Assembly (NCBI GenBank): GCA_015060395.1
Contig: SUYP01000015.1
Span: 1 to 64,000 of the forward strand
Source: Bacteroidales bacterium
GTDB taxonomy: Bacteria; Bacteroidota; Bacteroidia; Bacteroidales; UBA932
Reading direction: 5' to 3'
Length of the DNA stretch: 64,000 nucleotides
Part shown: positions 34,600 to 43,125 of the stretch, piece by piece
Layout: every line of letters begins with the position of its first letter
Position numbering within the stretch: position 1 is the stretch's first letter
The notes under the pieces: model-generated
What the model saw: only the letters and a program-made list of their open reading frames with translations
Databases searched by the model: none
What the model was told of the DNA's origin: nothing
Program-made: the position numbers and the translations under genes

Positions 34600-35412
34600 A
34601 TGTCACATTCGGAAGACAGACATCTTGACTTTGTGCTGAAGCATTATCAGCCCGGCAGGTTCGATACGCAGAAGGCTATCGGACGCTTCAAGGATGCAAA
34701 CGGCATCAGACCTCTGCCTCGCAGACGGTGGAATGCCGTCATCTGGGGTATGTCAGCTGCGGCTATGCTTCTGCTGGGAGTATTTCTGTTTATGCATAGC
34801 GATTACAGAAGATGGACAGAGGTCACTGCAGATACGTCGGTGCAGACATACACTTTGCCGGACAGTACTGTCGTGACTCTCGCCCCGGGAGCCGTCTTGA
34901 ATTATCGCAGCGACAGCCGCAAGGTGAAGATGAGCGGAAAGGTCTTTTTCGATGTAGCCCGAGATGAAAGCAGGCCGTTTGAAATCGAAGCAGGAGATGC
35001 TTTTGTGAGGGTGCTCGGAACAGAATTTATGGTCGATGACATCGATGGTCCGGAGGGTGGAAAGCCTGTAAAGGTCTATGTGGCAGAAGGTAAGGTGCTC
35101 TTTGCGAAAGACTCTGAATCCGAGGGCGTGATTCTTACCCAGGGAATGGGTGCGACTCTCGAGGAAGGAGCTGCTGTGCCGGTTCTTGACGAGAAGGCCG
35201 ACATCAATGACATTGCCTGGCAGAGAGGCTCGTTTATTTTTGAAGATACTCCTCTGAAAGATGTACTTACTTGTCTGTCAGAGTATTACAAGGTGTCCTT
35301 CATTGCTGATGACCTCTCCAAGAAGCTGAGCGGAGAGTTCCATACAGACGACCTCGACCTTATCATCACCCTTATCGAATCGGCTCTGGATGTGAATATA
35401 ATCAAGCGATAG
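34600..35412 (+). CDS. FecR-family anti-sigma factor
   Basis: A 270-aa inner-membrane regulator. A short cytoplasmic N-terminal part (1-43) is followed by a membrane helix (about 46-65, IWGMSAAAMLLLGVFLFM). The periplasmic FecR domain spans about 75-175 (TYTLPDSTVVTLAPGAVLNY, GKVFFDVARDESRPFEIEAG) and a DUF4974-type domain about 200-268 (FEDTPLKDVLTCLSEYYKVS). By FecIRA logic it couples the STN domain of a receptor to the ECF sigma encoded just upstream. The N-terminal domain is shorter than in many FecR proteins. Gap to the sigma gene is 69 bases; the receptor starts 19 bases later. Confidence 0.92.
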   Translation: MSHSEDRHLDFVLKHYQPGRFDTQKAIGRFKDANGIRPLPRRRWNAVIWGMSAAAMLLLGVFLFMHSDYRRWTEVTADTSVQTYTLPDSTVVTLAPGAVLNYRSDSRKVKMSGKVFFDVARDESRPFEIEAGDAFVRVLGTEFMVDDIDGPEGGKPVKVYVAEGKVLFAKDSESEGVILTQGMGATLEEGAAVPVLDEKADINDIAWQRGSFIFEDTPLKDVLTCLSEYYKVSFIADDLSKKLSGEFHTDDLDLIITLIESALDVNIIKR

Positions 35413-35431
35413 ATTCCCCAAACACTTGACA

Positions 35432-37897
35432 ATGCGACACGTACTATCATTATTGACAACCATCATCCTGATGGCCGTTCTGGCTGTTGCTGAGCCTGAT
35501 TCCCTGCAGGCTCGCTCATCCCGTGACGGGACAGAGACTGTCAGGAACCAGATGGAAATCCTTCACGAAATATATGGAGTGAACTTCGTCTATGATTCGT
35601 CGCTCGACCTCGACATCTCCTACAGAGGCGAGCCGATGAAGGTTCTGGCTGGCCGTTCCAACGACCGGGAATCCCTGGAATCCTGTCTGCAATCCCTCTT
35701 CAAGGACACCGGCATCAGCTATGAAATCAACCGTAAGTACATAGTCCTGACGAAAGCCGATTCAAAGAAGAAGCCGAAGGGCTACACGATATTCATAGAA
35801 GAGCAGAAGGATACTCTGGACGAATCACGCATCACGGCTTATATAGACCGCCGTCACAATGCGACCCAGACCGGCCTGCAGAGAATTGACGGCAGCCGTT
35901 TCAAGAAAGGATTTGCGTTCCTAGGGTCGCCGGATCTGATCAAGGAGATCCAGACTCTTTCAGGAGTGTCAGGAGGAAACGAACTACTTTCCGGAATGTA
36001 TGTCCACGGAGGAGACGGCACTGACAACCTCTTCCTTCTCGATGGAGTTCCTCTTTACCAGGTGAGCCATCTTGCCGGACTTATATCTTCCTTCAATACG
36101 GAAGTGGTTGATAATCTGGACTTTTACAAGAGCGGTTTCCCTGCGCGCTACGGCGGCAAGACATCCTCTGTCGTTGACATCACCACCAAGCCCGGCGATA
36201 TGAACGAATACCGCGGCTCGTTCAATATCGGACTTCTGAACGGGGGACTTCAGTTCGAAGGCCCTATCGTAAAGGGAAAGACATCGTTCAATCTGGCAGT
36301 AAGGCGCAGCTGGTTCGATGTTCTGACCGTTCCTTTCTTTATCATAGCCAATCTTACTCTTCCGTACGGTGAGTCCGGAAAGGTTCAATATGCTATGACC
36401 GACCTCAATGCATCTGTAACGCATCTTTTCGACAAGGACAGCCGTCTGTCGCTCAATGTATATGCCGGCTCGGACTATCTGAGGTACAAGTGGTCCGATC
36501 TGCAGGTAAAATATTGGGAGGGCGTCCGTCATACCGGAGATACCGGATTCGATGTCAATGTCCGTTGGGGCAATATGCTGACAAGTCTCAATTGGAAGAA
36601 GAAGTTCTCGGATGACCTTCACCTGAACACAGTGCTTTATTATGTGCGTTCCAATACGGATGTAGGGATCTTCAATGATATGTGGGAGGTGAGCGGATAT
36701 AACTCCCTGTATATCGAAGACGTGGATATTTCGGAAAGGAATTATTCGAGACTTCACGATCTGGGTGCAAAGGCCGAGCTGGACTGGATCCCTTCAGGAT
36801 ATCATCATATCAATGCCGGTGTATCATACGTGGGGCATCTGTTCCGTCCTGTCAGGGATATCAGTACACTCACCAGGAATGCAGAGGGGGAAGTCCTGTA
36901 TTCCGATGAGGATTCATACTCAACGAGTTACAATGCTTCTGAAGCATCCGTCTATGCTGCGGACGAGATAAGCCTGGCGAACTGGTTCAAGGCAAACATA
37001 GGTTTGAGATATACCTTTTTCGGGCAAGGTGACTTCGTCAATCATTCGATCGAACCTCGTGCGGCACTCCGCTTCCAATTGGGTCAGAGGACGGCTCTGA
37101 AGATGTCCTATACCGAAATGAACCAGGCAGTCCATCTGCTCCGAGCCCATTATCTCGACATCCCTATGACATCCTGGATGCCTTCTACAGACTATGTGCC
37201 CCCTATGAGGTCAAGGCAGGCTGCCGGAGGAGTATATGTCGATCTTCCTCACAATATAAGCCTGAATGTGGAGGGATATTACAAGATGATGGACAATCTG
37301 TATGAATACAGCGGCACAGACGGAATATATCCCGACCTGTGGATCTGGGAGAATGAGGTGATGCGAGGAAAGGGACGTTCGTATGGTGCGGAGGTGGAGC
37401 TTAGGTGGCAGACGGAGAAGATGGATGTCGCGGCATATTATACATTGTCCTGGACAGAGCGGTTCTTCGAGGGAATATGGCACGACTGGTATCCGGCTCG
37501 TAATGACAACCGTCACAAGTTCACCATCAATGCTACGCGCCGCTTCAGCGACAGGTTCGAGATGTATGTCAGCTGGAACTATCACACGGGCGACAGAATG
37601 ACCGTGCCTACCCAGATTGTCGGTGGACAGGTGTATTATACCAGCCCGTACAATTATAAGATGGCTGATTATCACCGTCTTGACATCGGGTTCAATTTCC
37701 GCAAGACCACAAAGCGCGGCAACGAAAGTGTATGGAACCTGAGTCTTTACAACGCCTATTGCAGGATGAATCCTATGTTCACTATGCTGGATCATTACAG
37801 GACGGACTATAAGGAACCGGCCAAGTATGAGACAGTTTTCAAGGAACTGGCAGTGATTCCTATCATCCCATCATTCAATTACACTTTGAGATTTTAG
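35432..37897 (+). CDS. TonB-dependent receptor with STN signalling domain
   Basis: An 821-aa receptor. The ATG at 35432 replaces a TTG two codons earlier. Signal peptide about 1-23, then STN about 35-110 (FVYDSSLDLDISYRGEPM), linker with YTIFIEEQKDTLDESRIT, plug about 140-260 (YVHGGDGTDNLFLLDGVP, VDNLDFYKSGFPARYGG) and a barrel ending NYTLRF. As it lies directly after FecR, it is the best candidate for the receptor that senses ligand for that pair. Three bases separate it from the DUF4249 gene. Substrate unknown. Its STN DNA is strikingly close to that of the receptor at 39495. Confidence 0.93.
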   Translation: MRHVLSLLTTIILMAVLAVAEPDSLQARSSRDGTETVRNQMEILHEIYGVNFVYDSSLDLDISYRGEPMKVLAGRSNDRESLESCLQSLFKDTGISYEINRKYIVLTKADSKKKPKGYTIFIEEQKDTLDESRITAYIDRRHNATQTGLQRIDGSRFKKGFAFLGSPDLIKEIQTLSGVSGGNELLSGMYVHGGDGTDNLFLLDGVPLYQVSHLAGLISSFNTEVVDNLDFYKSGFPARYGGKTSSVVDITTKPGDMNEYRGSFNIGLLNGGLQFEGPIVKGKTSFNLAVRRSWFDVLTVPFFIIANLTLPYGESGKVQYAMTDLNASVTHLFDKDSRLSLNVYAGSDYLRYKWSDLQVKYWEGVRHTGDTGFDVNVRWGNMLTSLNWKKKFSDDLHLNTVLYYVRSNTDVGIFNDMWEVSGYNSLYIEDVDISERNYSRLHDLGAKAELDWIPSGYHHINAGVSYVGHLFRPVRDISTLTRNAEGEVLYSDEDSYSTSYNASEASVYAADEISLANWFKANIGLRYTFFGQGDFVNHSIEPRAALRFQLGQRTALKMSYTEMNQAVHLLRAHYLDIPMTSWMPSTDYVPPMRSRQAAGGVYVDLPHNISLNVEGYYKMMDNLYEYSGTDGIYPDLWIWENEVMRGKGRSYGAEVELRWQTEKMDVAAYYTLSWTERFFEGIWHDWYPARNDNRHKFTINATRRFSDRFEMYVSWNYHTGDRMTVPTQIVGGQVYYTSPYNYKMADYHRLDIGFNFRKTTKRGNESVWNLSLYNAYCRMNPMFTMLDHYRTDYKEPAKYETVFKELAVIPIIPSFNYTLRF

Positions 37898-37900
37898 ACT

Positions 37901-38950
37901 ATGAAAAGATTCTTTACAATGACCCTCGCAGCAATCCTCCTTGCAGTTTCCTGCGAAAAGGTAGTTGACTTTCCTGTGGATGAAACCGGAAGGATATATA
38001 TTGACGCAATAGTTGGGCAGAAAGACGGTGGCAGGATCAATCTGGCCGTAAGCCAGCCCGCTCTGGGCTCGGAAGATGCTTCTGCCGAGGATATAACGCT
38101 TCACCTCAAGGCTGACGGAGAACCGGTATCCCTTGTGAGGGATATGGACTATGTGCCGGAAATTGAGGGTATGGTTTCATATCTTGTTGAGGGCTCTTTC
38201 CGACCCGGCCAGAAACTCGAGCTTGAAGCCGGATCTCCGACCCTTCCGTCTGCGAAAGCTCTTACGACAGTCCCTGCATCTCTCCAGGATGTGAAACTTA
38301 CATACAAGAAGGTCAATACATATAAGAACAGGGATCCTGAGCAGATGATGGGTAACCTCATCACCCTTCTTGAATTCAATATGGCAATGGATGAGAAACC
38401 AGGTACGGATATATATTTCGGCGTACAGGTCTGCAAAAGGGCAGTATATGATACGGTAGGAACGGTTCCGGACCATACGTGGGAACAATATGAGAAGAAG
38501 TCTGGTATTGTGGAATATGACGATCTTTACATCGATGCCGCATATACTGAGGGCAGTGCCATATCATCGGCTGTGAAGGAGATGTTCGTCCTGTACGATG
38601 GGGGAGAGATGCAGGTGAGTCCGGCCGAGGTGCAAGGAGACGGTGCGGAAGTCAAGGCATACGTATATCCGACCAGAAAGCAGCTGATGCAAGGAAGTTA
38701 CCACGATGATGCGAGGTATGAGATATATGAAGTATTCGAATATGACATACATCTGTACAGACTCTCTCCTGAGATTTACCGCTGCCTGAAGGCAAGATAC
38801 ATCATAGATAATTCACGTGTGCCTATCCATCTTGGCTTCAGCCCTGTGACATATACATATACAAACGTAGAAGGAGGACTCGGGATGTTCGGGGCAGTCT
38901 CGGAATACGAGTCCGGATGGTTCAGAATAGAAAATAATGAAAATGAATAG
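37901..38950 (+). CDS. DUF4249 family lipoprotein
   Basis: A 349-aa lipoprotein, signal peptide with lipobox LAVSC (Cys18). It has the DUF4249 layout: an N-terminal beta domain, the TTVPASLQDVKLTY segment, a helix-strand YDIHLYRLSPEIYRCLKARY, and the C-terminal VTYTYTNVEGGLGMFGAV signature. It partners the receptor at 35432. The C-terminus overlaps the next gene by 14 bases, so all genes from 35432 to 42988 look like one transcript. Confidence 0.85.
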   Translation: MKRFFTMTLAAILLAVSCEKVVDFPVDETGRIYIDAIVGQKDGGRINLAVSQPALGSEDASAEDITLHLKADGEPVSLVRDMDYVPEIEGMVSYLVEGSFRPGQKLELEAGSPTLPSAKALTTVPASLQDVKLTYKKVNTYKNRDPEQMMGNLITLLEFNMAMDEKPGTDIYFGVQVCKRAVYDTVGTVPDHTWEQYEKKSGIVEYDDLYIDAAYTEGSAISSAVKEMFVLYDGGEMQVSPAEVQGDGAEVKAYVYPTRKQLMQGSYHDDARYEIYEVFEYDIHLYRLSPEIYRCLKARYIIDNSRVPIHLGFSPVTYTYTNVEGGLGMFGAVSEYESGWFRIENNENE

Positions 38951-39491
38951 ATTATATATTGTCTTTATATGCCTCGCTGCCCTGTCTTCCTGCGAAAAGG
39001 TGTGGGAGGATGATCTGCAGGAAAAGGCCTTGGATGCGGTCCGAGGAAGATATGAGATGACGTCGGCTGTGTGGGAAGGTACGGAGCCGATAGATATTGA
39101 CGGGGACGGAGATGCTTCGTATGACTATTATGCCGAATTGAAGCAGGTGGATGTGGGATGGCATCCTCAGCATACGGTCTATAATAGATACGGCCGTCTT
39201 GACATTCCCTACACCTATTGTGAGAATGATCATTGGGGAGGCTTTGTTATCCTTGAGAGAAGGTATGAGCGCCTTGAGTTTGACATTGAGGTTGTAATCG
39301 AAGGCGGAGAATCCCGGCTGGAGTTCACGCTTCCTGACGAAGACTCGCAGCTGACCCTTACCGGCTATGGAGAGCTCACCCTGAGGACTGATGTGACGTT
39401 CACTGTAATTGTAAGCCCTGAAGAGACCAGGGAAGTCACCGGCCCCGTGCTTTTTAAATTCAAAAGGATTGAATACATCAGCGGAGAATAA
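38937..39491 (+). CDS. Lipoprotein of unknown function in the FecR-TonB locus (184 aa)
   Basis: A lipoprotein with lipobox ALSSC (Cys19 from the first Met) followed by EKVWEDDLQEKALDAVRGRY. The body is beta-rich and acidic, with the stretch IDIDGDGDASYDYYAEL, a possible calcium-binding loop of the D-x-D-G-D type, and a C-terminal VLFKFKRIEYISG. It overlaps the DUF4249 gene by 14 bases and ends 3 bases before the next receptor. It has no counterpart in the other TonB/DUF4249 sets of this window. It could be a substrate-binding or surface component; this is inference. I recognise no family. Confidence 0.75.
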   Translation: MKMNRLYIVFICLAALSSCEKVWEDDLQEKALDAVRGRYEMTSAVWEGTEPIDIDGDGDASYDYYAELKQVDVGWHPQHTVYNRYGRLDIPYTYCENDHWGGFVILERRYERLEFDIEVVIEGGESRLEFTLPDEDSQLTLTGYGELTLRTDVTFTVIVSPEETREVTGPVLFKFKRIEYISGE

Positions 39492-39494
39492 ATT

Positions 39495-41978
39495 ATGAAA
39501 CGGACTTTACAATATGCTTTTATTCTGCTTCTTGCTTTTATTCTGCTTCTTGCTTTTATGCTCCCGTCTCTTGCGCATACGCAGGCGGCGGTGAGGACGG
39601 ACGGGGATATGACCCTGAAATCGCAGATGGAGGTACTCCATAAGCATTTCGGAATCAACTTCGTCTATGATTCGTCGCTCGACCTCGACATCCCCTATCG
39701 AGGCGAGCCGATGAAGGCTCTTGCTGTCAGGGAATCGCTCGAATCCTGTCTGGAAACCCTCTTCAAGGACACCGGCATCCGATACGAGATCAACAGCAGA
39801 TATGTGGTCCTGGTCAAGGCCGACTCGAAAAAGAAGCCCAGGCAATACACCATCTTCATCGAAGAGCAGAGGGATACCCTGACCGAATCCAGCATCACGG
39901 CTTTTGTGGGCAGGCAGAAGAATGCTACCCAGACGGGTCTGACAAAGCTGGATTCGAAGAAATTTCAGAGAGGTTTCTATTTTATGAGTTCTCCTGATGT
40001 CATCAAGACCCTTCAGATGCTTCCTGGCGTTTCAGGAGGAGCTGAACTCTTTTCCGGACTCCACGTCTATGGAGGTGACGGATATGACAACCTGTATCTT
40101 ATGGATGGGATTCCGATGTATCAGGCCGGTCATCTTGCCGGTCTGTTTTCGGCTTTCAACACTGATGTGATAGAGACAGTCGATTTCTATAAGAGCGGAT
40201 TCCCGGCGCGTTATGGCGGAAGACTTTCTTCGGTGGTGGATGTTCGTACCCGGGAGGGTGACCTCAATGAGTATCACGGTAATTTCTCTATCGGTCTTCT
40301 TGACAGCCGGTTCTCTCTTGAAGGTCCGATAATCAAGGGCAAGACCTCCTTCAACCTGGGACTGAGAGGAAGCTGGCTGGATGTCATCTCCATTCCGGCC
40401 TTTGCCTTGATAAACAGAAAGACGGTTAAGGACAGCGGGGAGAGGTACAACGCACATTACCGTTTCTGGGATGCCAATGCCAGGCTGACCCACCGTTTCG
40501 CTCCGGACAACACCCTTTCTCTCAACTTCTATATGGGAAGGGACAATCTCGGCTTCGGTATAGGAGTGGAGGATATCGATGAGGACAGGAGCGAGGTCAC
40601 TGATGGGGACCTCGCCCTGAACTGGGGAAATATGGTTACTTCCCTGAACTGGGATTTGAAGCTGTCCGACAATCTGTATGTGGATGCTTCCCTGTTCCAC
40701 TCACAGAACAGGTCTTCGTACGAACTGACTTCAGTCGAGGATAACAGAAGCTATATGATGGATGGAACATACGACAGGTACTGGCGTTCTGCAGAGGAAT
40801 ATAATATAGCTGTGGTGAATGATCTGGGGGCGAAGGTGGACTTCGACTGGTATCCTTCGGAATCCCATCACATCCGCTTCGGAACGAAGCTGTGCGGACA
40901 TCTTTACAGCCCCCGTCGCGGTATCAGTGTGGAACAGAATATTTTCGGAAGAGGTGAATCCGAAACTGAAACCGTACGCAAGACCTACAACTGTCTTGAA
41001 CCCTCTTTGTATGTTGAAGACGAGATGAGGCTTGCAAGCTGGCTGGAGGCCAATGTCGGTCTGAGATATGCCTTTTCGAGGGTAAAGGGCAAGACCTGGC
41101 ATAGTGTCGAGCCGCGTGTGGCTCTGAGTTTCCGCATTTCTCCGATGGTGGCACTGAAGGCATCATATACGGAAATGAGCCAGTTTGCGCATTGTATAGC
41201 CAGCACATATATTGACCTTCCTTTCAATATGTGGATGCCTTCTACGGCCGGAATAAAGCCATCCAGGGCACGACAGGCCGCAGCAGGAGTCTATCTCAAT
41301 CTTCCGCACGGTATGAATGTCAATGTGGAGGGGTGGTACAAGACGATGGATAACCTGTATGAGTACGGAGGCACCGGGACATCGATCTTTCCGTCAATAA
41401 CCACCTGGGAAACCTCTTTCCGTGAAGGCAAAGGAAAGTCTTGGGGAACCTCGGCCGAGTTCGGCTACAGGACTGAAAAGACGGATGTCACGGCTTCATA
41501 TACCTTGTCGTGGAATTTCAGACGTTTCAATGCCTTCTGGCACGACTGGTACCCGGACAGAAATGACCATCGTCATCGCATAAACATCACAGCCAGCCAT
41601 CGTTTCACAAAACGCTTCGATGCCTATATAGGCTGGAACTGGAGAAAAGGAAGCCGCATTACCGTGCTTTCGCATATCGACCCGGATACGGGAGATTATC
41701 ATTATACCTCTCCTAATAATCTGCAGCTCGGTGATTATCACCGTCTTGATCTGGGATTCAACTTCCGCAAGACCACCAGGCGCGGTAACGAAAGCATCTG
41801 GAATCTCAGCATTTATAATGCCTATTGCCGTATGAATCCTTTCTATGCGAATGTATATCGATATAAGGCGAATCATACGATCAACGGCGAAGTCGTGTCT
41901 TCGGAAGACCGCCCGAAAGGGCTCAACATCGGTCTGATCCCTATAGTTCCGACATTCAGCTACACACTTAAATTCTGA
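39495..41978 (+). CDS. TonB-dependent receptor with STN signalling domain
   Basis: An 827-aa receptor. The signal peptide has an internally repeated hydrophobic core (AFILLLAFILLLAF), encoded by a tandem 18-base repeat. STN about 40-105 (FVYDSSLDLDIPYRGEPM), linker with YTIFIEEQRDTLTESSIT, plug about 135-255 (HVYGGDGYDNLYLMDGIP, VDFYKSGFPARYGGRLSSVV), and a barrel ending SYTLKF. It is the second receptor under the same ECF/FecR locus, followed after 5 bases by its own DUF4249 gene. Paralogous to the receptors at 14431 and 35432; substrate unknown. Confidence 0.93.
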   Translation: MKRTLQYAFILLLAFILLLAFMLPSLAHTQAAVRTDGDMTLKSQMEVLHKHFGINFVYDSSLDLDIPYRGEPMKALAVRESLESCLETLFKDTGIRYEINSRYVVLVKADSKKKPRQYTIFIEEQRDTLTESSITAFVGRQKNATQTGLTKLDSKKFQRGFYFMSSPDVIKTLQMLPGVSGGAELFSGLHVYGGDGYDNLYLMDGIPMYQAGHLAGLFSAFNTDVIETVDFYKSGFPARYGGRLSSVVDVRTREGDLNEYHGNFSIGLLDSRFSLEGPIIKGKTSFNLGLRGSWLDVISIPAFALINRKTVKDSGERYNAHYRFWDANARLTHRFAPDNTLSLNFYMGRDNLGFGIGVEDIDEDRSEVTDGDLALNWGNMVTSLNWDLKLSDNLYVDASLFHSQNRSSYELTSVEDNRSYMMDGTYDRYWRSAEEYNIAVVNDLGAKVDFDWYPSESHHIRFGTKLCGHLYSPRRGISVEQNIFGRGESETETVRKTYNCLEPSLYVEDEMRLASWLEANVGLRYAFSRVKGKTWHSVEPRVALSFRISPMVALKASYTEMSQFAHCIASTYIDLPFNMWMPSTAGIKPSRARQAAAGVYLNLPHGMNVNVEGWYKTMDNLYEYGGTGTSIFPSITTWETSFREGKGKSWGTSAEFGYRTEKTDVTASYTLSWNFRRFNAFWHDWYPDRNDHRHRINITASHRFTKRFDAYIGWNWRKGSRITVLSHIDPDTGDYHYTSPNNLQLGDYHRLDLGFNFRKTTRRGNESIWNLSIYNAYCRMNPFYANVYRYKANHTINGEVVSSEDRPKGLNIGLIPIVPTFSYTLKF
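39513..39560 (+). repeat. Tandem 18-base repeat inside a signal-peptide coding region
   Basis: The unit GCTTTTATTCTGCTTCTT occurs twice in a row with a third partial copy (GCTTTTATG). Since 18 is a multiple of three, gain or loss of a unit would lengthen or shorten the hydrophobic core by six residues without breaking the frame. Confidence 0.8.
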
Positions 41979-41983
41979 TATCT

Positions 41984-42988
41984 ATGAAGCGTATTACATA
42001 TATATTCCTTCTCTTTCTTTTCACTTCCTGCGAGCTTCCTTTTGACCTGAAGGATCTCGGTGACAGGAGTGTCCTGAAGCTTTATTGCGAGGTGTCGTCC
42101 GGCGATACTACCGTTGTTGACATTGATGTGCTTGTTCCTGTCGGGGATCACGAAAGGACACCGGTTAAGGTGAAGCCTGAAGATGTGGTGATGACAGTGG
42201 ATGGCGAGGTCGTGGAGATAAGGGAAGCTGCATCAGATGATCCGGGTCTGGACCCCGGTACCCTCTTTGTCGTGGAAGAGTTTCCGGAAGGATCGGAAAT
42301 CTGCCTTACAGCCTCATCGGAAGGAACTGACCCGATTGAGGCAAGTACAAATATGCCTAAGTCTCTGAGTGGCAGTCTGATAAAGCTGGAGCTGACGGAT
42401 CTGCCGGGAAATTCGTACGGAGGTGTCGAAGAAAGAAATGTCGTGAGAGCACGTCTCGAACTTCCTGATGAAATGAAGGGATGCCATATAGGAATACAGT
42501 ATCTGCTCAAGAGCCGTACGGATTCCTGCGGTGTCACTGTCTGGGATGAGGAATATATTGTTCAATCAGTATATGATGTCACGGAATTCACTTCGGATGG
42601 AAACTTCGTCTCAAACCCCGATTTCTGGCATTTGCGCAGGATGGGAGGCACATACATATATGTCTGGGACGGAACCGATGATTATGAATTCGTCTTCTAT
42701 CACAGGTGGGACTCCGTCTCAGAGTGGGAGAATGAGGAAGGCGCAACTGAAACGTGGACATACGACTCCCATTTCAAATTGCGCCTGTATGCTTTTTCCG
42801 AGGAATATTTCCAGTATCATTCCCGTACAGCCAATGATTTCTTCGAGCTTGGAATGGCTTCTCCTTCATATACCTATACGAATGTGAAGGGCGGTACCGG
42901 CCTTCTCGGGGCCTTCCGCTGTGTCGAAACCCCTTGGCTTGATGATTCCTTCATAGACCCTGACGAAATCGTAGAGATAAGATTCTGA
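41984..42988 (+). CDS. DUF4249 family lipoprotein
   Basis: A 334-aa lipoprotein, lipobox LFTSC (Cys16), followed by the beta-rich DUF4249 body. Signatures seen in the paralogues are present: ASTNMPKSLSG, FKLRLYAFSEEYFQYHS and the C-terminal SPSYTYTNVKGGTGLLGAF. Last gene of the plus-strand locus that begins at 33797; predicted partner of the receptor at 39495. A large hairpin (43007-43115) closes the transcript. Confidence 0.85.
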   Translation: MKRITYIFLLFLFTSCELPFDLKDLGDRSVLKLYCEVSSGDTTVVDIDVLVPVGDHERTPVKVKPEDVVMTVDGEVVEIREAASDDPGLDPGTLFVVEEFPEGSEICLTASSEGTDPIEASTNMPKSLSGSLIKLELTDLPGNSYGGVEERNVVRARLELPDEMKGCHIGIQYLLKSRTDSCGVTVWDEEYIVQSVYDVTEFTSDGNFVSNPDFWHLRRMGGTYIYVWDGTDDYEFVFYHRWDSVSEWENEEGATETWTYDSHFKLRLYAFSEEYFQYHSRTANDFFELGMASPSYTYTNVKGGTGLLGAFRCVETPWLDDSFIDPDEIVEIRF

Positions 42989-43006
42989 TACAGATTCCCT
43001 GGATAT

Positions 43007-43115
43007 ATACAAATCCGGCCTGCTGGATATGAAGGTGACGTGCCACCCCCGGCTAGGGGGTGTCTCCCAACGGGAGACGGGGGTCACCGGAATACCAGCA
43101 GGCCGGATTTTGTAT
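43007..43115. terminator. Multi-branched inverted repeat, bidirectional terminator
   Basis: Outer arms AAATCCGGCCTGCTGG (43011-43026) and CCAGCAGGCCGGATTT (43095-43110) pair over 16 bases. Inside, GGTGAC (43034) pairs with GTCACC (43083), enclosing two further hairpins (ACCCCC/GGGGGT and GTCTCCC/GGGAGAC). The whole folds as a cloverleaf-like structure between two convergent genes. Confidence 0.75.
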
Positions 43116-43125
43116 TGTGTAAGGA

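Noticed and set aside
35432..42988. Polysaccharide utilisation locus (SusC/SusD type)
   Set aside because: The receptors pair with DUF4249 lipoproteins, not SusD, and no glycoside hydrolase is present.
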